From Haloterrigena sp. KLK7 (GTDB lineage Archaea > Halobacteriota > Halobacteria > Halobacteriales > Natrialbaceae), in NCBI RefSeq assembly GCF_037914945.1, contig NZ_CP149787.1:2914001-2978000 (forward strand): a stretch of 64,000 bases of DNA, read 5' to 3'. The notes under the pieces were generated by a model. It did no database searches. It had not been told where the DNA came from and was given only the letters and a program-made list of their open reading frames with translations. The position numbers were made by a program, and so were the translations under genes. Shown in pieces: positions 18,542-27,077 of this stretch (position 1 is the first letter of the stretch; each line of letters begins with the position of its first letter).

Positions 18542-19393
18542 TCACTGGCCCTCGCCGATCTCACTGACCTCGGCCGCGAGCTCGGCCAGCGCCGCGAACT
18601 CCGCAGGCGCCATCGCGTCGGCCCGCTTGCGGAGGATCTCCTCGTCGGCCGCCTCGACGACCGCGTCGGGCGCCTCGAGCCCGGAGATGTGCGCCGTGTT
18701 GCGGATCGCGTTCCGGATCGTCTTCCGGCGCTGGGTGAACAGCGCCTTCACGAACCGCAGGAAGAAGGCCTCGTCGCCGACCTCGTAGTCGGGGTCGCGG
18801 GGCTCGAGGCGGACGACCGCGCTCTCGACGGCCGGCGGGGGCGAAAAGGCCTCCTTGGGGATCGTCTCGACGATTTCGGGCGCCGCGTAGTGCTGAGTCG
18901 ACACCGAGAGGCGGCCGTAGTCGGACGTCCCGGGCTCGGCGACCATCCGGTCGGCGAACTCCCGCTGGAACATGAGGACGAGGGGGCGCCCCTCGGGAAG
19001 CAGGCGGAAGGTGATCTCGCTCGAGACGCCGTAGGGGAGGTTCGAGACTGAGGCCGTGAAGTCGGGCAGGTCGACCGCGAGGGCGTCGCCCTCGATCACC
19101 GTCAGCTCGTCGGCCGCGATCTCGTCGGCGAACTCCTCGCGGAGGAAGTCGGCGAGGTCGGGGTCGCGTTCGACGACCGTCACCGCGTCGCCCTCGTCGC
19201 CCGTCGCCAGCAAGCGATCGGTCAGCGCGCCCGTCCCGCCGCCGATCTCGAGCAGGTGGCTCGTATCGGCGCCGATTTCTTCGAGGTGAGTCGGCAACCG
19301 GTCCAGCACCCGATCGTCGATCAGAAAGTGCTGGTCGCGGTCCGGATCGCCGCGGACGCCCGCCCGGGCGATCAGTCCGTCTGGATCTCTCAT
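18542..19393 (-). CDS. ksgA: 16S rRNA dimethyladenosine transferase KsgA/RsmA
   Basis: A 283-residue rRNA methyltransferase that dimethylates two adjacent adenines near the 3-prime end of 16S rRNA. The SAM site reads LLEIGGGTGALTDRLL (about 46-61). The substrate motif is NLPYGVSSEI (about 118). The start DQHFLIDDRVLDR (about residue 20) is the family opening. Its place after DUF655 and the L21e/Rpb4 genes is a conserved archaeal neighbourhood, here interrupted by the gene at 19740. Confidence 0.93.
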   Translation of the reverse strand: MRDPDGLIARAGVRGDPDRDQHFLIDDRVLDRLPTHLEEIGADTSHLLEIGGGTGALTDRLLATGDEGDAVTVVERDPDLADFLREEFADEIAADELTVIEGDALAVDLPDFTASVSNLPYGVSSEITFRLLPEGRPLVLMFQREFADRMVAEPGTSDYGRLSVSTQHYAAPEIVETIPKEAFSPPPAVESAVVRLEPRDPDYEVGDEAFFLRFVKALFTQRRKTIRNAIRNTAHISGLEAPDAVVEAADEEILRKRADAMAPAEFAALAELAAEVSEIGEGQ

Positions 19394-19739
19394 TGACTGC
19401 GTTTTCGCGGGGACGGGTGTAAACGCACCGTCTCGCGGTTCCGATACGGTGTGGAACTCGAGCGCTCGCTTCGGTGGGCGGCCGGCAGCGAGGTGTCACG
19501 AAACGGGGCGCTCGGCACCGCTTCCGGCCTGAGACCGGTTCCGACGACCGATTACGCGACCCTGGCGCGATCGGAGTTCGGGTGACGTGCGGTACCCGAA
19601 TCGGGGCCGACGGGTCCCGCGGAAGCGCCCAGCGGACGGCGACGATCCGCCGCCGCGCGTCCACCGTGTTGGTCACTGACGGGTCTTTCAGTGAATCGAA
19701 CCAGATCAGTTTCGACGGTGCCGGTGGAACGCCTATGCG
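19394..19739. other. 346-base intergenic stretch, no gene seen
   Basis: The region between the divergent ksgA and the exported protein gene. Both strands have short frames only, without family motifs. GC content is as in the neighbours, with no long inverted repeat and no strong TATA word except weak TTTCAGTGAATC near 19687. It may be debris from the event that brought in the plus-strand gene at 19740. Confidence 0.4.
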
Positions 19740-20315
19740 ATGCGTTATCAGAGACCAGCCATCTCGCTCGTCCTCCTCGCGGTACTGGCCGGCGCTGCCG
19801 GTCCGGTCACGGCTCACGAAACGCGGACCGTCGAGGGGTACGACGTCACCTTCGGCGGGGCAGAAGAACCCCTCATCACGGGCGAACGAATGTGGTTGGA
19901 AGTCGAAATCGTCGATAACGAGAGCGGCGAGCCGGTCACGGGACAGGCCGAAGCGCTGCGGATGTACGTCCAGAACGAGGGGAACGAGAGGGTCGAAATC
20001 GACCTCAGCGAAGCGCACGGTGAAGACGGGGTGTACGAGGCACCGGTCGTCTTCACGGAGCCCGGTGAATACGTCGTCCATCTAGAGGGAAGCATCGGAG
20101 ACACCGAGGTTCACACTCACTTCGAAACGGAGGTCCACGACCGGAGCGAGATCGAATACCCCGGTGACGACTCGCAGACCGTCAACAGCAGTGACGATTC
20201 ACGGACCGCCGACAATCAGACTGAAGCGGCTGCCTTCGGGTTCGGTAGCGTCGCGGTCGCCGTAACGGGTATCGCGGGGATCGGTGGCGCGCTCCTGACG
20301 TACCGGCACCGCTGA
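19740..20315 (+). CDS. Exported, membrane-anchored YtkA/FixH-like domain protein
   Basis: A 191-residue protein with a Sec-type signal peptide (LVLLAVLAGAAGPVTAHE, cleavage near residue 26), an immunoglobulin-like beta domain (about 27-130) and a C-terminal hydrophobic helix ending TYRHR. The beta domain has the pattern of YtkA/FixH/CopC-like accessory domains (WLEVEIVDNESGEPVTG, then DGVYEAPVVFTEPGEYVVHLEG). Such domains are often linked to metal handling, but no metal ligand set is obvious. It lies opposite in strand to the translation block around it. Confidence 0.6.
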   Translation: MRYQRPAISLVLLAVLAGAAGPVTAHETRTVEGYDVTFGGAEEPLITGERMWLEVEIVDNESGEPVTGQAEALRMYVQNEGNERVEIDLSEAHGEDGVYEAPVVFTEPGEYVVHLEGSIGDTEVHTHFETEVHDRSEIEYPGDDSQTVNSSDDSRTADNQTEAAAFGFGSVAVAVTGIAGIGGALLTYRHR

Positions 20316-20426
20316 CCCGTCTCACCGGTGGTGCTCCCGCCGAAGGCGGGAGTCGTCCTCGCCGGATTCCTCTCCAACGAACGAGAGCGCGAAAAACCCG
20401 TGACCGCGCTCGAGCGAAGCCGTTCG

Positions 20427-21029
20427 CTACTGGTTCTGCTCCTGCTCGCGCCGGCCGACGAACGTCTGGTACTTCAGGTCGTCGTCGCGCAGTTCCTCGA
20501 GGATCCGTTCGACGAGGATCTCGTCGGGATCGTGTAGTCCCGAGACGCGTTCCGAGAGCTCCTCGAAGCTCTCGAAGGGCTTGCGCTTTCGTTCGTCGAG
20601 GATGCCGTTGCGGAGTTTCTTCCCGATCCCGGGCAGGAGGTTCAGCTGGTGGAGCCGCAGCGTGATCGGCTGGGCGTCGTTGTAGAAGTCGACGAACCGC
20701 TCTTCGTTCTCCTCGACGAGGTCCGCGACGACGTACTCGAGTTCCGACTGGGCGCCCGAGGAGAGGTCTTCGTAGTCGACCCGCCGGGCTTCGGTGACCA
20801 CGTCGCGTTCGGCGGCGGGTTCGACGACGACCTCGCTGCCGATCGTGAGTCGCTCGTCCTCGTCGAACGCGACCTGATAGAGCTCGAAGTCGTCGATCTC
20901 GAGGGCGTAGCCGGCCGGCGATTTCTCGTACTGTGGACGGCTGTCGTCCGAGAGCCCGTGCGCGAGATAGTCCAATACGACTGCGCGACGGACGTCCGCC
21001 TCGCCGCTATCGGATTCAGTCATTGTCAT
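20427..21029 (-). CDS. DUF655 family protein
   Basis: A 200-residue archaeal protein of the DUF655 family. The N-terminal half is a small beta domain (VVLDYLAHGLSDD at the start). The C-terminal half contains a helix-hairpin-helix nucleic-acid binding unit: LNLLPGIGKKLRNGILDERKRKPFESFEEL, with LPGIGKK at about 129-135. Its fixed position between rpoF and ksgA in many archaea suggests a role in RNA metabolism or ribosome assembly. The exact function is unknown. Confidence 0.85.
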   Translation of the reverse strand: MTMTESDSGEADVRRAVVLDYLAHGLSDDSRPQYEKSPAGYALEIDDFELYQVAFDEDERLTIGSEVVVEPAAERDVVTEARRVDYEDLSSGAQSELEYVVADLVEENEERFVDFYNDAQPITLRLHQLNLLPGIGKKLRNGILDERKRKPFESFEELSERVSGLHDPDEILVERILEELRDDDLKYQTFVGRREQEQNQ

Positions 21030-21069
21030 AACCGTACGGCGACGGCGTACTTAAAGAGTCGGCCCGCAG

Positions 21070-21426
21070 TCAGGCGTACTGGGCGACGACGTTGAGGATC
21101 TCGTCGAGTTCGTCACCCGACAGCGAGTACCGTTGCTGTGCGTACACCGAGCGGAGCTCGTCGCGGTTGCGCGGCAGGAGGTTGGCGATCTTGTACGCCG
21201 TCGGTTCGTCGACCTTCTCCAGCTCCTGGAGCTGGTCGACGAGTTCCTGTGCCTCCGCGGGCTCGAGGACGGTAAACCGGTTGACGTGCTCGACTGCGCG
21301 TGCGAGCTCGTAGGGCAGTTCCCGATCCTCGTCTAGCGCCCGTTCGGCTTCGATGTCGGCGAGCAGCTCCTTCGTTTCCGAGACCGTGAGGAACTCCTCG
21401 TCGACGATCTCCTTGAAGATCGTCAT
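21070..21426 (-). CDS. rpoF: DNA-directed RNA polymerase subunit F (Rpb4 homologue)
   Basis: A 118-residue helical protein matching archaeal RpoF: EFLTVSETKELLADIEAERA near the start (split at TVSETKELL), then a middle FTVLEPAEAQELV and the C-terminal HRDC-like helices ending LDEILNVVAQYA. It forms the polymerase stalk with RpoE (Rpb7). It begins 6 bases after the rpl21e stop and precedes the DUF655 gene, the usual archaeal order. Confidence 0.9.
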   Translation of the reverse strand: MTIFKEIVDEEFLTVSETKELLADIEAERALDEDRELPYELARAVEHVNRFTVLEPAEAQELVDQLQELEKVDEPTAYKIANLLPRNRDELRSVYAQQRYSLSGDELDEILNVVAQYA

Positions 21427-21432
21427 GCTCGC

Positions 21433-21741
21433 TCAGATCCGGGACTTCTCTTGGTTCTGGGCGCGCATGTGCGCGGCGGTGACGATCAGCGTCTTCTCCT
21501 TGCCGCTGTCGCTGATCTGGACCTTGAAGGCGTCGCCCTGTTTGCCGACGACTTCGCCGGTCTGACCGTCGAAGCGCGGGTGGAAGCGTCCGTTAGGGAC
21601 GCTCGGGTCGATCTTCAGGTGGACCTTTTCGCCTTCCTCGTACTCCTGAATCGCGCGCTGTGGCGACGAGGTACCGCGGTCTCGAGGTTCGTTCGCGAGT
21701 TTTCTTCGGGATCCCTGACGAGGGCCATTAGAGTTCGGCAT
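21433..21741 (-). CDS. rpl21e: 50S ribosomal protein L21e
   Basis: A 102-residue ribosomal protein. It starts [20 protein letters not shown] and continues with [35 protein letters not shown] and the C-terminal ITAAH-like segment [10 protein letters not shown], all typical of archaeal L21e. The ATG read from 21741 is chosen because upstream residues in the same frame are low-complexity and do not match the family start. First gene of the rpl21e-rpoF-DUF655 transcript. Confidence 0.93.
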   Translation of the reverse strand: MPNSNGPRQGSRRKLANEPRDRGTSSPQRAIQEYEEGEKVHLKIDPSVPNGRFHPRFDGQTGEVVGKQGDAFKVQISDSGKEKTLIVTAAHMRAQNQEKSRI

Positions 21742-21963
21742 AGTCGTACGACGGTGTTGTCCGGTCGGCGTTATAAAACGCACGTATTCGTACGGCCGCG
21801 GCAGCGACGCCCGGATCGGCCCGCAGTCGGCCGGTAGTGACGGCGAACTCGGGCGGCGACAGGAGCCGTTCACCGGCCGGAGAGCGGTGGGTCGGCCGGT
21901 TCCCGCTCACTGGGAGCGTAGTGGGTGTTTATTGAAGAGGGACTGTGGTATCCACACGCATTG

Positions 21964-22653
21964 ATGCGTCAGTACGAACTTCGGCTCTCGCCGCAGCGTG
22001 GGTGGTTCCATCCGTTCGAAAAGCGGATCGATCGCCGGGAAGGGGTCGACCGCGTGGCGATCCACCGGATCCGTCTCCGCCCCGACGGACTCGGGGTGAT
22101 GGTCTACGAACTCGCGGGGGAGTTCGAACGCGTCGAGGCGCTCGTCGACGAGGAGCTCGGCTCGCTCGGCTACTGGATCGAGGAGTTCGGTGACCGGATC
22201 TTCGTCTGCTCGCGGTTCGTCCCCAACGAGACCGTCACCGAACTCCTGCGGGTGACGCGGGACTTTCAGGTGTTCCTCGACCCGCCGCTGACGTACGTTC
22301 GCGACGGCGACCTCAAGGTGTCGCTGTTCGCGACCGAGGAGTCGTTTCAGCGGGCACGGTCGGTCGTGCCGGACGACGTCGACCTGTCCCTCGAGACGAA
22401 GCAGCCGTTCGAACCCGAGGAGAACGTCTTCCTCGCGTCGCTCACGCCGAAACAGCGCCGGCTGTTCGAGACGGCGATCGAGCTGGGCTACTACGGCTCG
22501 CCCCGAGAGACGACCTACGAGGAGATCGGTCGCGAGGTCGGCATCGCGGGCGGGACAGTCGGCGAGCATCTCCGGAAGATCGAGGCGAAACTCGTCGATC
22601 ACGTCGTCTCGGCCTCCGTCACGGAGTCGCCGAAGCGCCGACAGATCCAGTGA
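21964..22653 (+). CDS. Bat-type HTH transcriptional regulator (HTH_10 domain)
   Basis: A 229-residue haloarchaeal regulator. The first 150 residues form the N-domain seen in many bacterio-opsin-activator-like proteins. The C-terminal HTH_10 domain reads LTPKQRRLFETAIELGYYGSP, then TTYEEIGREVGIAGGTVGEHLRKIE (about 175-215). Targets are unknown. The ATG at 21964 is favoured over the GTG at 21925 because an AT-rich TTTATTG element lies about 30-37 bases before it, placing the GTG inside the promoter. Confidence 0.82.
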   Translation: MRQYELRLSPQRGWFHPFEKRIDRREGVDRVAIHRIRLRPDGLGVMVYELAGEFERVEALVDEELGSLGYWIEEFGDRIFVCSRFVPNETVTELLRVTRDFQVFLDPPLTYVRDGDLKVSLFATEESFQRARSVVPDDVDLSLETKQPFEPEENVFLASLTPKQRRLFETAIELGYYGSPRETTYEEIGREVGIAGGTVGEHLRKIEAKLVDHVVSASVTESPKRRQIQ

Positions 22654-22743
22654 GGCGGTTCCCGGCCACTCGGCGGGTCCCGCCGAGAATTGCGGCCGCC
22701 CCGCAGGAGCAAGAGTCACCCCGCTCGAGGCCGTTGGACCGGT

Positions 22744-23949
22744 ATGGACGACTCCGACAGCGACGGTGACGGCGCCGACGACCGCGGCGAGCGGGAACCA
22801 CACCGAATCGAGACCCGCTCGATCCACGCCGGACAGGAGCCCGATCCCGAAACGGGCGCACTGATGACGCCGATTCACGCCAACTCCACCTACAAACAGG
22901 ACGCGCCGGGCGACCACCGCGGCTACGAGTACTCCCGGACCGGGAACCCGACCCGGACGGACTTAGAGGAAAACCTCGCGAGCCTCGAGAACGCCGAGTA
23001 CGGCCGCGCCTTCGCCAGCGGGATGGCCTCGATCAACACCGTGCTCAACCTCCTCGAGGCCGGGGATCACGTCGTCACTGGCAACGACGTCTACGGCGGC
23101 ACCCACCGCATCTTCACGCAGGTGTACGAGGAGTACGACCTCGAGTTCTCGTTCGTCGACATGACCGACTTAGACGAGATCGAGGCGGCGTTCCGCGAGG
23201 AGACGGCGCTGCTGTGGCTCGAGACGCCGACTAATCCGCTCATGTCGATCGTCGACATCGCTGGCGCGGCCGAGATCGCCCACGAGCACGACGCGCTCTG
23301 TGCGATCGACAACACGTTCGCGACGCCGTACCTCCAGCGACCGCTCGACCTCGGCGCGGACATCGTCTCGCACTCCCTGACGAAGTATCTGGGCGGCCAC
23401 TCGGACGTCGTCGGCGGTGCGCTCCTGACGAACGACGAGGAACTGGACGAGCGACTGGGCTTCTACCAGAACTCCGTCGGCGCGACGCCGGGCCCCTTCG
23501 AGTGCTTCCTCGTCCTCCGGGGCACCAAGACCCTGCCCGTCCGCATGGACCGCCACTGCGAGAACGCCCGCGCCATCGCCGAGTGGCTCGACGACCACCC
23601 CGACGTCGACCGCGTCTACTACCCCGGCCTCGAGTCTCATCCCGGCCACGAGATCGCCGCCGAGCAGATGGACGACTTCGGCGGAATGTTGAGCTTCGAA
23701 CTCGACGCGAGCTTAGCGGAGACCGGCGAGGTCGTCTCGAGCACCGAGGTCTTCACGCTGGCCGAGAGCCTCGGCGGCGTCGAGAGCCTGATCGAACAGC
23801 CGGCGCCGATGACCCACGCCGCGATTCCCCGCGAGGAACGCGTCGAAGCGGGGCTCACTGACGGCCTCGTTCGCGTGAGCGTCGGCATCGAACACGTCGA
23901 CGACCTGATCGGCGACCTCGAGCGAGCGATCGAGACGGCGCTCCACTAG
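22744..23949 (+). CDS. Cystathionine gamma-synthase/lyase-type PLP enzyme
   Basis: A 401-residue trans-sulfuration enzyme of the Cys/Met-metabolism PLP family. After a 20-residue acidic tail it reads IETRSIHAGQEPDPETGALM, YEYSRTGNPTR, and the PLP lysine in SHSLTKYLGGHSDVVGG (about 205). The C-terminal SLGGVESLIEQPAPMTH completes the active site. The reaction joins or splits cystathionine in methionine or cysteine metabolism; synthase and lyase cannot be separated by eye. The start at 22744 excludes a basic, non-homologous upstream extension. Confidence 0.87.
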   Translation: MDDSDSDGDGADDRGEREPHRIETRSIHAGQEPDPETGALMTPIHANSTYKQDAPGDHRGYEYSRTGNPTRTDLEENLASLENAEYGRAFASGMASINTVLNLLEAGDHVVTGNDVYGGTHRIFTQVYEEYDLEFSFVDMTDLDEIEAAFREETALLWLETPTNPLMSIVDIAGAAEIAHEHDALCAIDNTFATPYLQRPLDLGADIVSHSLTKYLGGHSDVVGGALLTNDEELDERLGFYQNSVGATPGPFECFLVLRGTKTLPVRMDRHCENARAIAEWLDDHPDVDRVYYPGLESHPGHEIAAEQMDDFGGMLSFELDASLAETGEVVSSTEVFTLAESLGGVESLIEQPAPMTHAAIPREERVEAGLTDGLVRVSVGIEHVDDLIGDLERAIETALH

Positions 23950-23968
23950 GTACCGCGGCGCCGGCGCG

Positions 23969-24964
23969 TCACGCCGCGGACCGGCGCGCGAGTTGCGAAC
24001 GGAAGATCGGCACGAACCCCTCGAGATACGCCCGGGCGTCGACGGACTCGATCTCGCCGCAGTAGTCGGTGCCCCGCTCGTACTCGCGACGCCACCGTTC
24101 GACGAACGCGGTCTCGATGCCGGCGTCGCGGATCCGTTCGACGATCGGGTCGACGGTCGCGTCGGCCGGCGACGACCGGATCGCCCGGAGTTCGTCCGCC
24201 GACACGACGCCGGACTCGAGGGCTCGCGCCACGACGCCCGCGCTGTAGTCGCCCTCGGCGAGCTCCCGCTGCCAGGTGGCGATCCAGTTGCCGATCCGCG
24301 CCATCCGCTGGCCGCAGGCGACGAGGTCCCGAACGGCCGCGAGCTCGCTCGTCTCGAACGCCGACGCGTTCGCGAGGTCGATATCGGCGAACGGGAAGAG
24401 CATCATGTTGTAGACGTCGTACGTCCAGAGCTCGCGTTCGCCGGTGAGTCCGGGATACCGACCCAGCAGCGCCGAGTAGTCGACCGACTGAAGCGCCTGC
24501 CGCACGTCGAACCGGAACAGGGGCTCGAACTCGTCGGCCCGCGGGCTCTCCCGGTACAGCGACAGCAGCGCGTCCCAGAGCTCCTGCTGGAACCGCACGT
24601 ACTCGCCGTCGACGCCGTCGCGGGTCGGATCGGCGGGTCGCGAGTCGAACGGAACGAGCAGCAGTTCCTCGAGGGTGGCCCGGTCGCCGTGTCGCTCGGC
24701 GACGTCGTCGATGACGGTGATGAACATCGTCGCGAGCACCTTCGCGTCGCGGACGCGTCGGCCGCACTCGTCGTCGACACACGACAGGCGGAACTCGGGT
24801 TCGACGGCGTCGAACCATCGCCACGTCGAGCGATCTCGATCGGCGATCCGCTCGTCGTACGCGTCGACCAACGGCTGGACCGTCTCCGAGAGCGTCCGCG
24901 TCCGTGCGTCCGCGAACGGGTCCGTCTCGACCTCGAGCGTGGGAAACTGCGACTCGGCTGCCAT
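23969..24964 (-). CDS. Class I terpene synthase (cyclase) homologue
   Basis: A 331-residue, all-helical acidic protein. Two metal-binding signatures of class I terpene synthases are visible in the expected order and spacing. The first is the aspartate-rich DDVAE at residues 86-90, in the context MFITVIDDVAERHGD. The second is an NSE triad, NxxxTxxxE, with N226, T230 and E234 in RIGNWIATWQRELAEGD. The length fits single-domain microbial cyclases. The predicted reaction is ionisation of an isoprenyl diphosphate and cyclisation; substrate length is unknown. No prenyltransferase is adjacent. An isoprenoid synthase-fold protein with another role remains possible. The promoter carries a palindrome (24986-25005). 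Confidence 0.7.
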   Translation of the reverse strand: MAAESQFPTLEVETDPFADARTRTLSETVQPLVDAYDERIADRDRSTWRWFDAVEPEFRLSCVDDECGRRVRDAKVLATMFITVIDDVAERHGDRATLEELLLVPFDSRPADPTRDGVDGEYVRFQQELWDALLSLYRESPRADEFEPLFRFDVRQALQSVDYSALLGRYPGLTGERELWTYDVYNMMLFPFADIDLANASAFETSELAAVRDLVACGQRMARIGNWIATWQRELAEGDYSAGVVARALESGVVSADELRAIRSSPADATVDPIVERIRDAGIETAFVERWRREYERGTDYCGEIESVDARAYLEGFVPIFRSQLARRSAA

Positions 24965-24985
24965 CGATTATCTGGTATGTAACAG

Positions 24986-25005
24986 GAGTCAAAAATACTT
25001 GACTC
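24986..25005. promoter_or_regulatory. Perfect 7-base inverted repeat over the terpene synthase promoter
   Basis: GAGTCAA and TTGACTC are separated by six bases (AAATAC). On the minus strand this covers an AT-rich TATA-like word about 27 bases before the terpene synthase ATG at 24964, the position of the core promoter of a leaderless transcript. A bound repressor would therefore block transcription. The divergent MBL gene could share it, as a second AT-rich stretch (TATATTATAT, about 25024-25033) lies on the other side. Confidence 0.5.
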
Positions 25006-25103
25006 TAATTGTTTAAATCATTGTATATTATATGCTGGGAAGACGAGCAGACGCGGGAAAACGGACGGACAGTCCTTTCGTACTGGGCGCGGACGACTCG
25101 AGT

Positions 25104-25796
25104 ATGTCGGCAGACGAACGCGACGCGGGCGTCCATACGCTCCCGATCACGGTCGAGTACGGTAGCCGAACGATCACGCTCACTCCGACGCTCGTCGAGA
25201 CCGAGCGCGGACTGGTCCTGATCGACGCCGGTCCGCAGGGCGCGCTCGAGGGCATCCGAACGCACCTCCGGACGCTCGGCTACGCCCTCGAGGACATCTG
25301 GCTCGTCGTCCTGACCCACCACGACGCCGATCACGCGGGGGGTGTCGACGACCTGCTCGAGGCCGTCGACGCGGTCGTCGCGACCCACCGCGAGGAGGCG
25401 CCGTACGTCACCGGCGAGCGCGACCCCATCAAGGGCGACGGCGACCGCTATCCCCCCGTCGACGTCGATCTGGAACTCGCCGGCGGCGTCCGGGTCCCGA
25501 CCCTCGCCGGCCCGATGGACGTCCTCGAGACGCCCGGCCACGCGCCCGGACACATCTCCTTGCACTTCCCGGAGGACGGTCTGCTGATCGCCGGGGACGC
25601 CCTCGTCGCGGACGACGATGATGGCTCGCTGTCGGGTCCGAAACCCGAGTTCACGCCCGACACGGATCGCGCCCTCGAGTCGGTCGGCGAACTGGCCGAC
25701 CGGGAAATCGACCACGTCGTCTGCTATCACGGCGGCTACGTCGACCGCGGGAGCGAGCGGATTCGAGAACTCTACGAGCGCGGACTCGAGGACTGA
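25104..25796 (+). CDS. Metallo-beta-lactamase fold hydrolase
   Basis: A 230-residue MBL-fold enzyme with the full metal set: THHDADHAGG (HxHxDH, about 74-83), TPGHAPGHIS (third His, about 152), GDALV aspartate (about 172) and CYHGG near the end. It resembles the glyoxalase II/YcbL-like or lactonase group, but substrate is not evident. The ATG at 25104 is preferred; an upstream in-frame ATG at 25032 lies within the AT-rich promoter. It is divergent from the terpene synthase gene. Confidence 0.82.
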   Translation: MSADERDAGVHTLPITVEYGSRTITLTPTLVETERGLVLIDAGPQGALEGIRTHLRTLGYALEDIWLVVLTHHDADHAGGVDDLLEAVDAVVATHREEAPYVTGERDPIKGDGDRYPPVDVDLELAGGVRVPTLAGPMDVLETPGHAPGHISLHFPEDGLLIAGDALVADDDDGSLSGPKPEFTPDTDRALESVGELADREIDHVVCYHGGYVDRGSERIRELYERGLED

Positions 25797-26463
25797 CGGG
25801 TTTCAAACCGCCGTTCGCTCGCTCGAGATGCGAACGGAACCACCGTTTCTGATAGTGGTAGGTACGAAAAGACGGAGGTTGGCCAACCCCTTGTACTACC
25901 CCTCAACCCTTTCGGGAGTACGAGGGTTTTCCAAGTCGCACGTTTCGGACGTGTCTCGCTGACCACCGATCACCGGCAGTCCCTGCATCCGCCTTCAGTG
26001 GAGAGGGCTTGGCGTTTCCTGCCTCCAGTCGTCAGCGATTGGAACCTCTCAGTAACGTCGGGATGGGTGCTGACAGGGAACCCGAATCGTATCTGTGAGG
26101 TAGCCATACTATGCACTGAGGAAAGCAGCGCATGGAATTCTGGCGCTATCCGTGGTGTGCGTCCTTCCATTTGTTATATTGTGAGTGACGATCGAATACA
26201 TTATGCCTATATAGTTTGGAGCGTGATCGGGACAGTTCAGAGGACGTGGATAACTCCCAAAAGACGGCTATAGATGCGAGTCGTCTGTTTCTCCCGTACT
26301 GAGCGGCGATACTACTCTCGAGCGAGGGACCGCTGCGAATGCCGGCTCTCCGACTCGAACTGCCGAGGAGCGCAGCTGTCCCGTTCGAGCCGTCGGAACG
26401 GACGCTGTCCCTGCAGTTGCCACGGCGCCGCCTAACCCGTTCGGAGTGTGAGTTCGAACCGAA
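25797..26463. other. 667-base gene-poor region with small hairpins, possible decayed mobile element
   Basis: No intact gene was found. GC content drops compared with neighbours, especially around 26160-26225. Two small hairpins are visible: CACGT-TTCGG-ACGTG near 25938-25952, and a CCCTC/GAGGG pair at about 25900-25925. A short plus-strand reading frame near 26040-26095 (EPLSNVGMGADREPES, then a stop) looks by eye like the tail of an IS200/IS605-type TnpB protein, but this is a weak resemblance. A structured RNA is an alternative. Confidence 0.3.
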
Positions 26464-26928
26464 ATGAGCTTCCTCTCCCGATCGGATCAGCGAAGCGACA
26501 GCACCGTCGGCCGGTCCGACGAACCCGAAGCGCCGTCGGAATCGGACGTCACCGAGAGCACGGCGTTCCGCGTCGGACGGCTCCTCTTCGGCGGTATCCT
26601 CGCGTTCAACGCCGTCGATAACCTCCGGAACCTCGAGGGGCGAGTCGCCTACGCCGAGTCCAAGGACACGCCGCTGGCCGGCGTTTCGGTGCCGGCGATC
26701 AGCGGCAGTCTGCTGCTGGGCGCCGTCAGCATCGTCTTCTGGCGGGCGCCGGCGGCGGGCGCCGCGGCGATCGCCAGCTTTCTCATCGGAACGACGCCGA
26801 TCATGCACGACTTCTGGAACGAGGACGATCCCCAACAGCAACAACAGGAGATGACGCACTTCCTGAAGAACGCCGCGCTGCTGGGCGCCGCGCTCGCGTT
26901 CCTCGGGATCGGGCAACGCGGCCGGTAA
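26464..26928 (+). CDS. DoxX family membrane protein
   Basis: A 154-residue protein. A 35-residue acidic, Ser-rich N-terminus precedes the DoxX-type fold of four helices (RVGRLLFGGILAFNAVDNL, then GVSVPAISGSLLLGAVSIVFW, IASFLIGTTPIMHDFW and LKNAALLGAALAFLGIGQ). The conserved MHDFW is typical of DoxX-like proteins, which associate with quinol or thiosulfate oxidation or stress systems. No partner gene is adjacent. Confidence 0.8.
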   Translation: MSFLSRSDQRSDSTVGRSDEPEAPSESDVTESTAFRVGRLLFGGILAFNAVDNLRNLEGRVAYAESKDTPLAGVSVPAISGSLLLGAVSIVFWRAPAAGAAAIASFLIGTTPIMHDFWNEDDPQQQQQEMTHFLKNAALLGAALAFLGIGQRGR

Positions 26929-27077
26929 CGCGGCGCCGTCCGCCTCGGTGATCCGTCGCTCGAACTGTTACCAACCCAAGGTGTTTTCTTCGAGGCGACT
27001 CGACAGCTGAACATGAGCCGCCGCACTCGAGACGGCGTCGCGACCGAACGCTCGGGCGATCGCAGGAGGTGCGGTAG

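Noticed and set aside
25032-25103. Upstream in-frame start for the MBL hydrolase
   Set aside because: The added 24 residues are basic and lie just after a TATA-like stretch, so they are more likely leader than protein.
25940-25960. Hairpin considered as part of a tRNA or RNase P RNA
   Set aside because: No T-loop, anticodon stem or acceptor pairing could be assembled, and the conserved RNase P blocks are not present in order.
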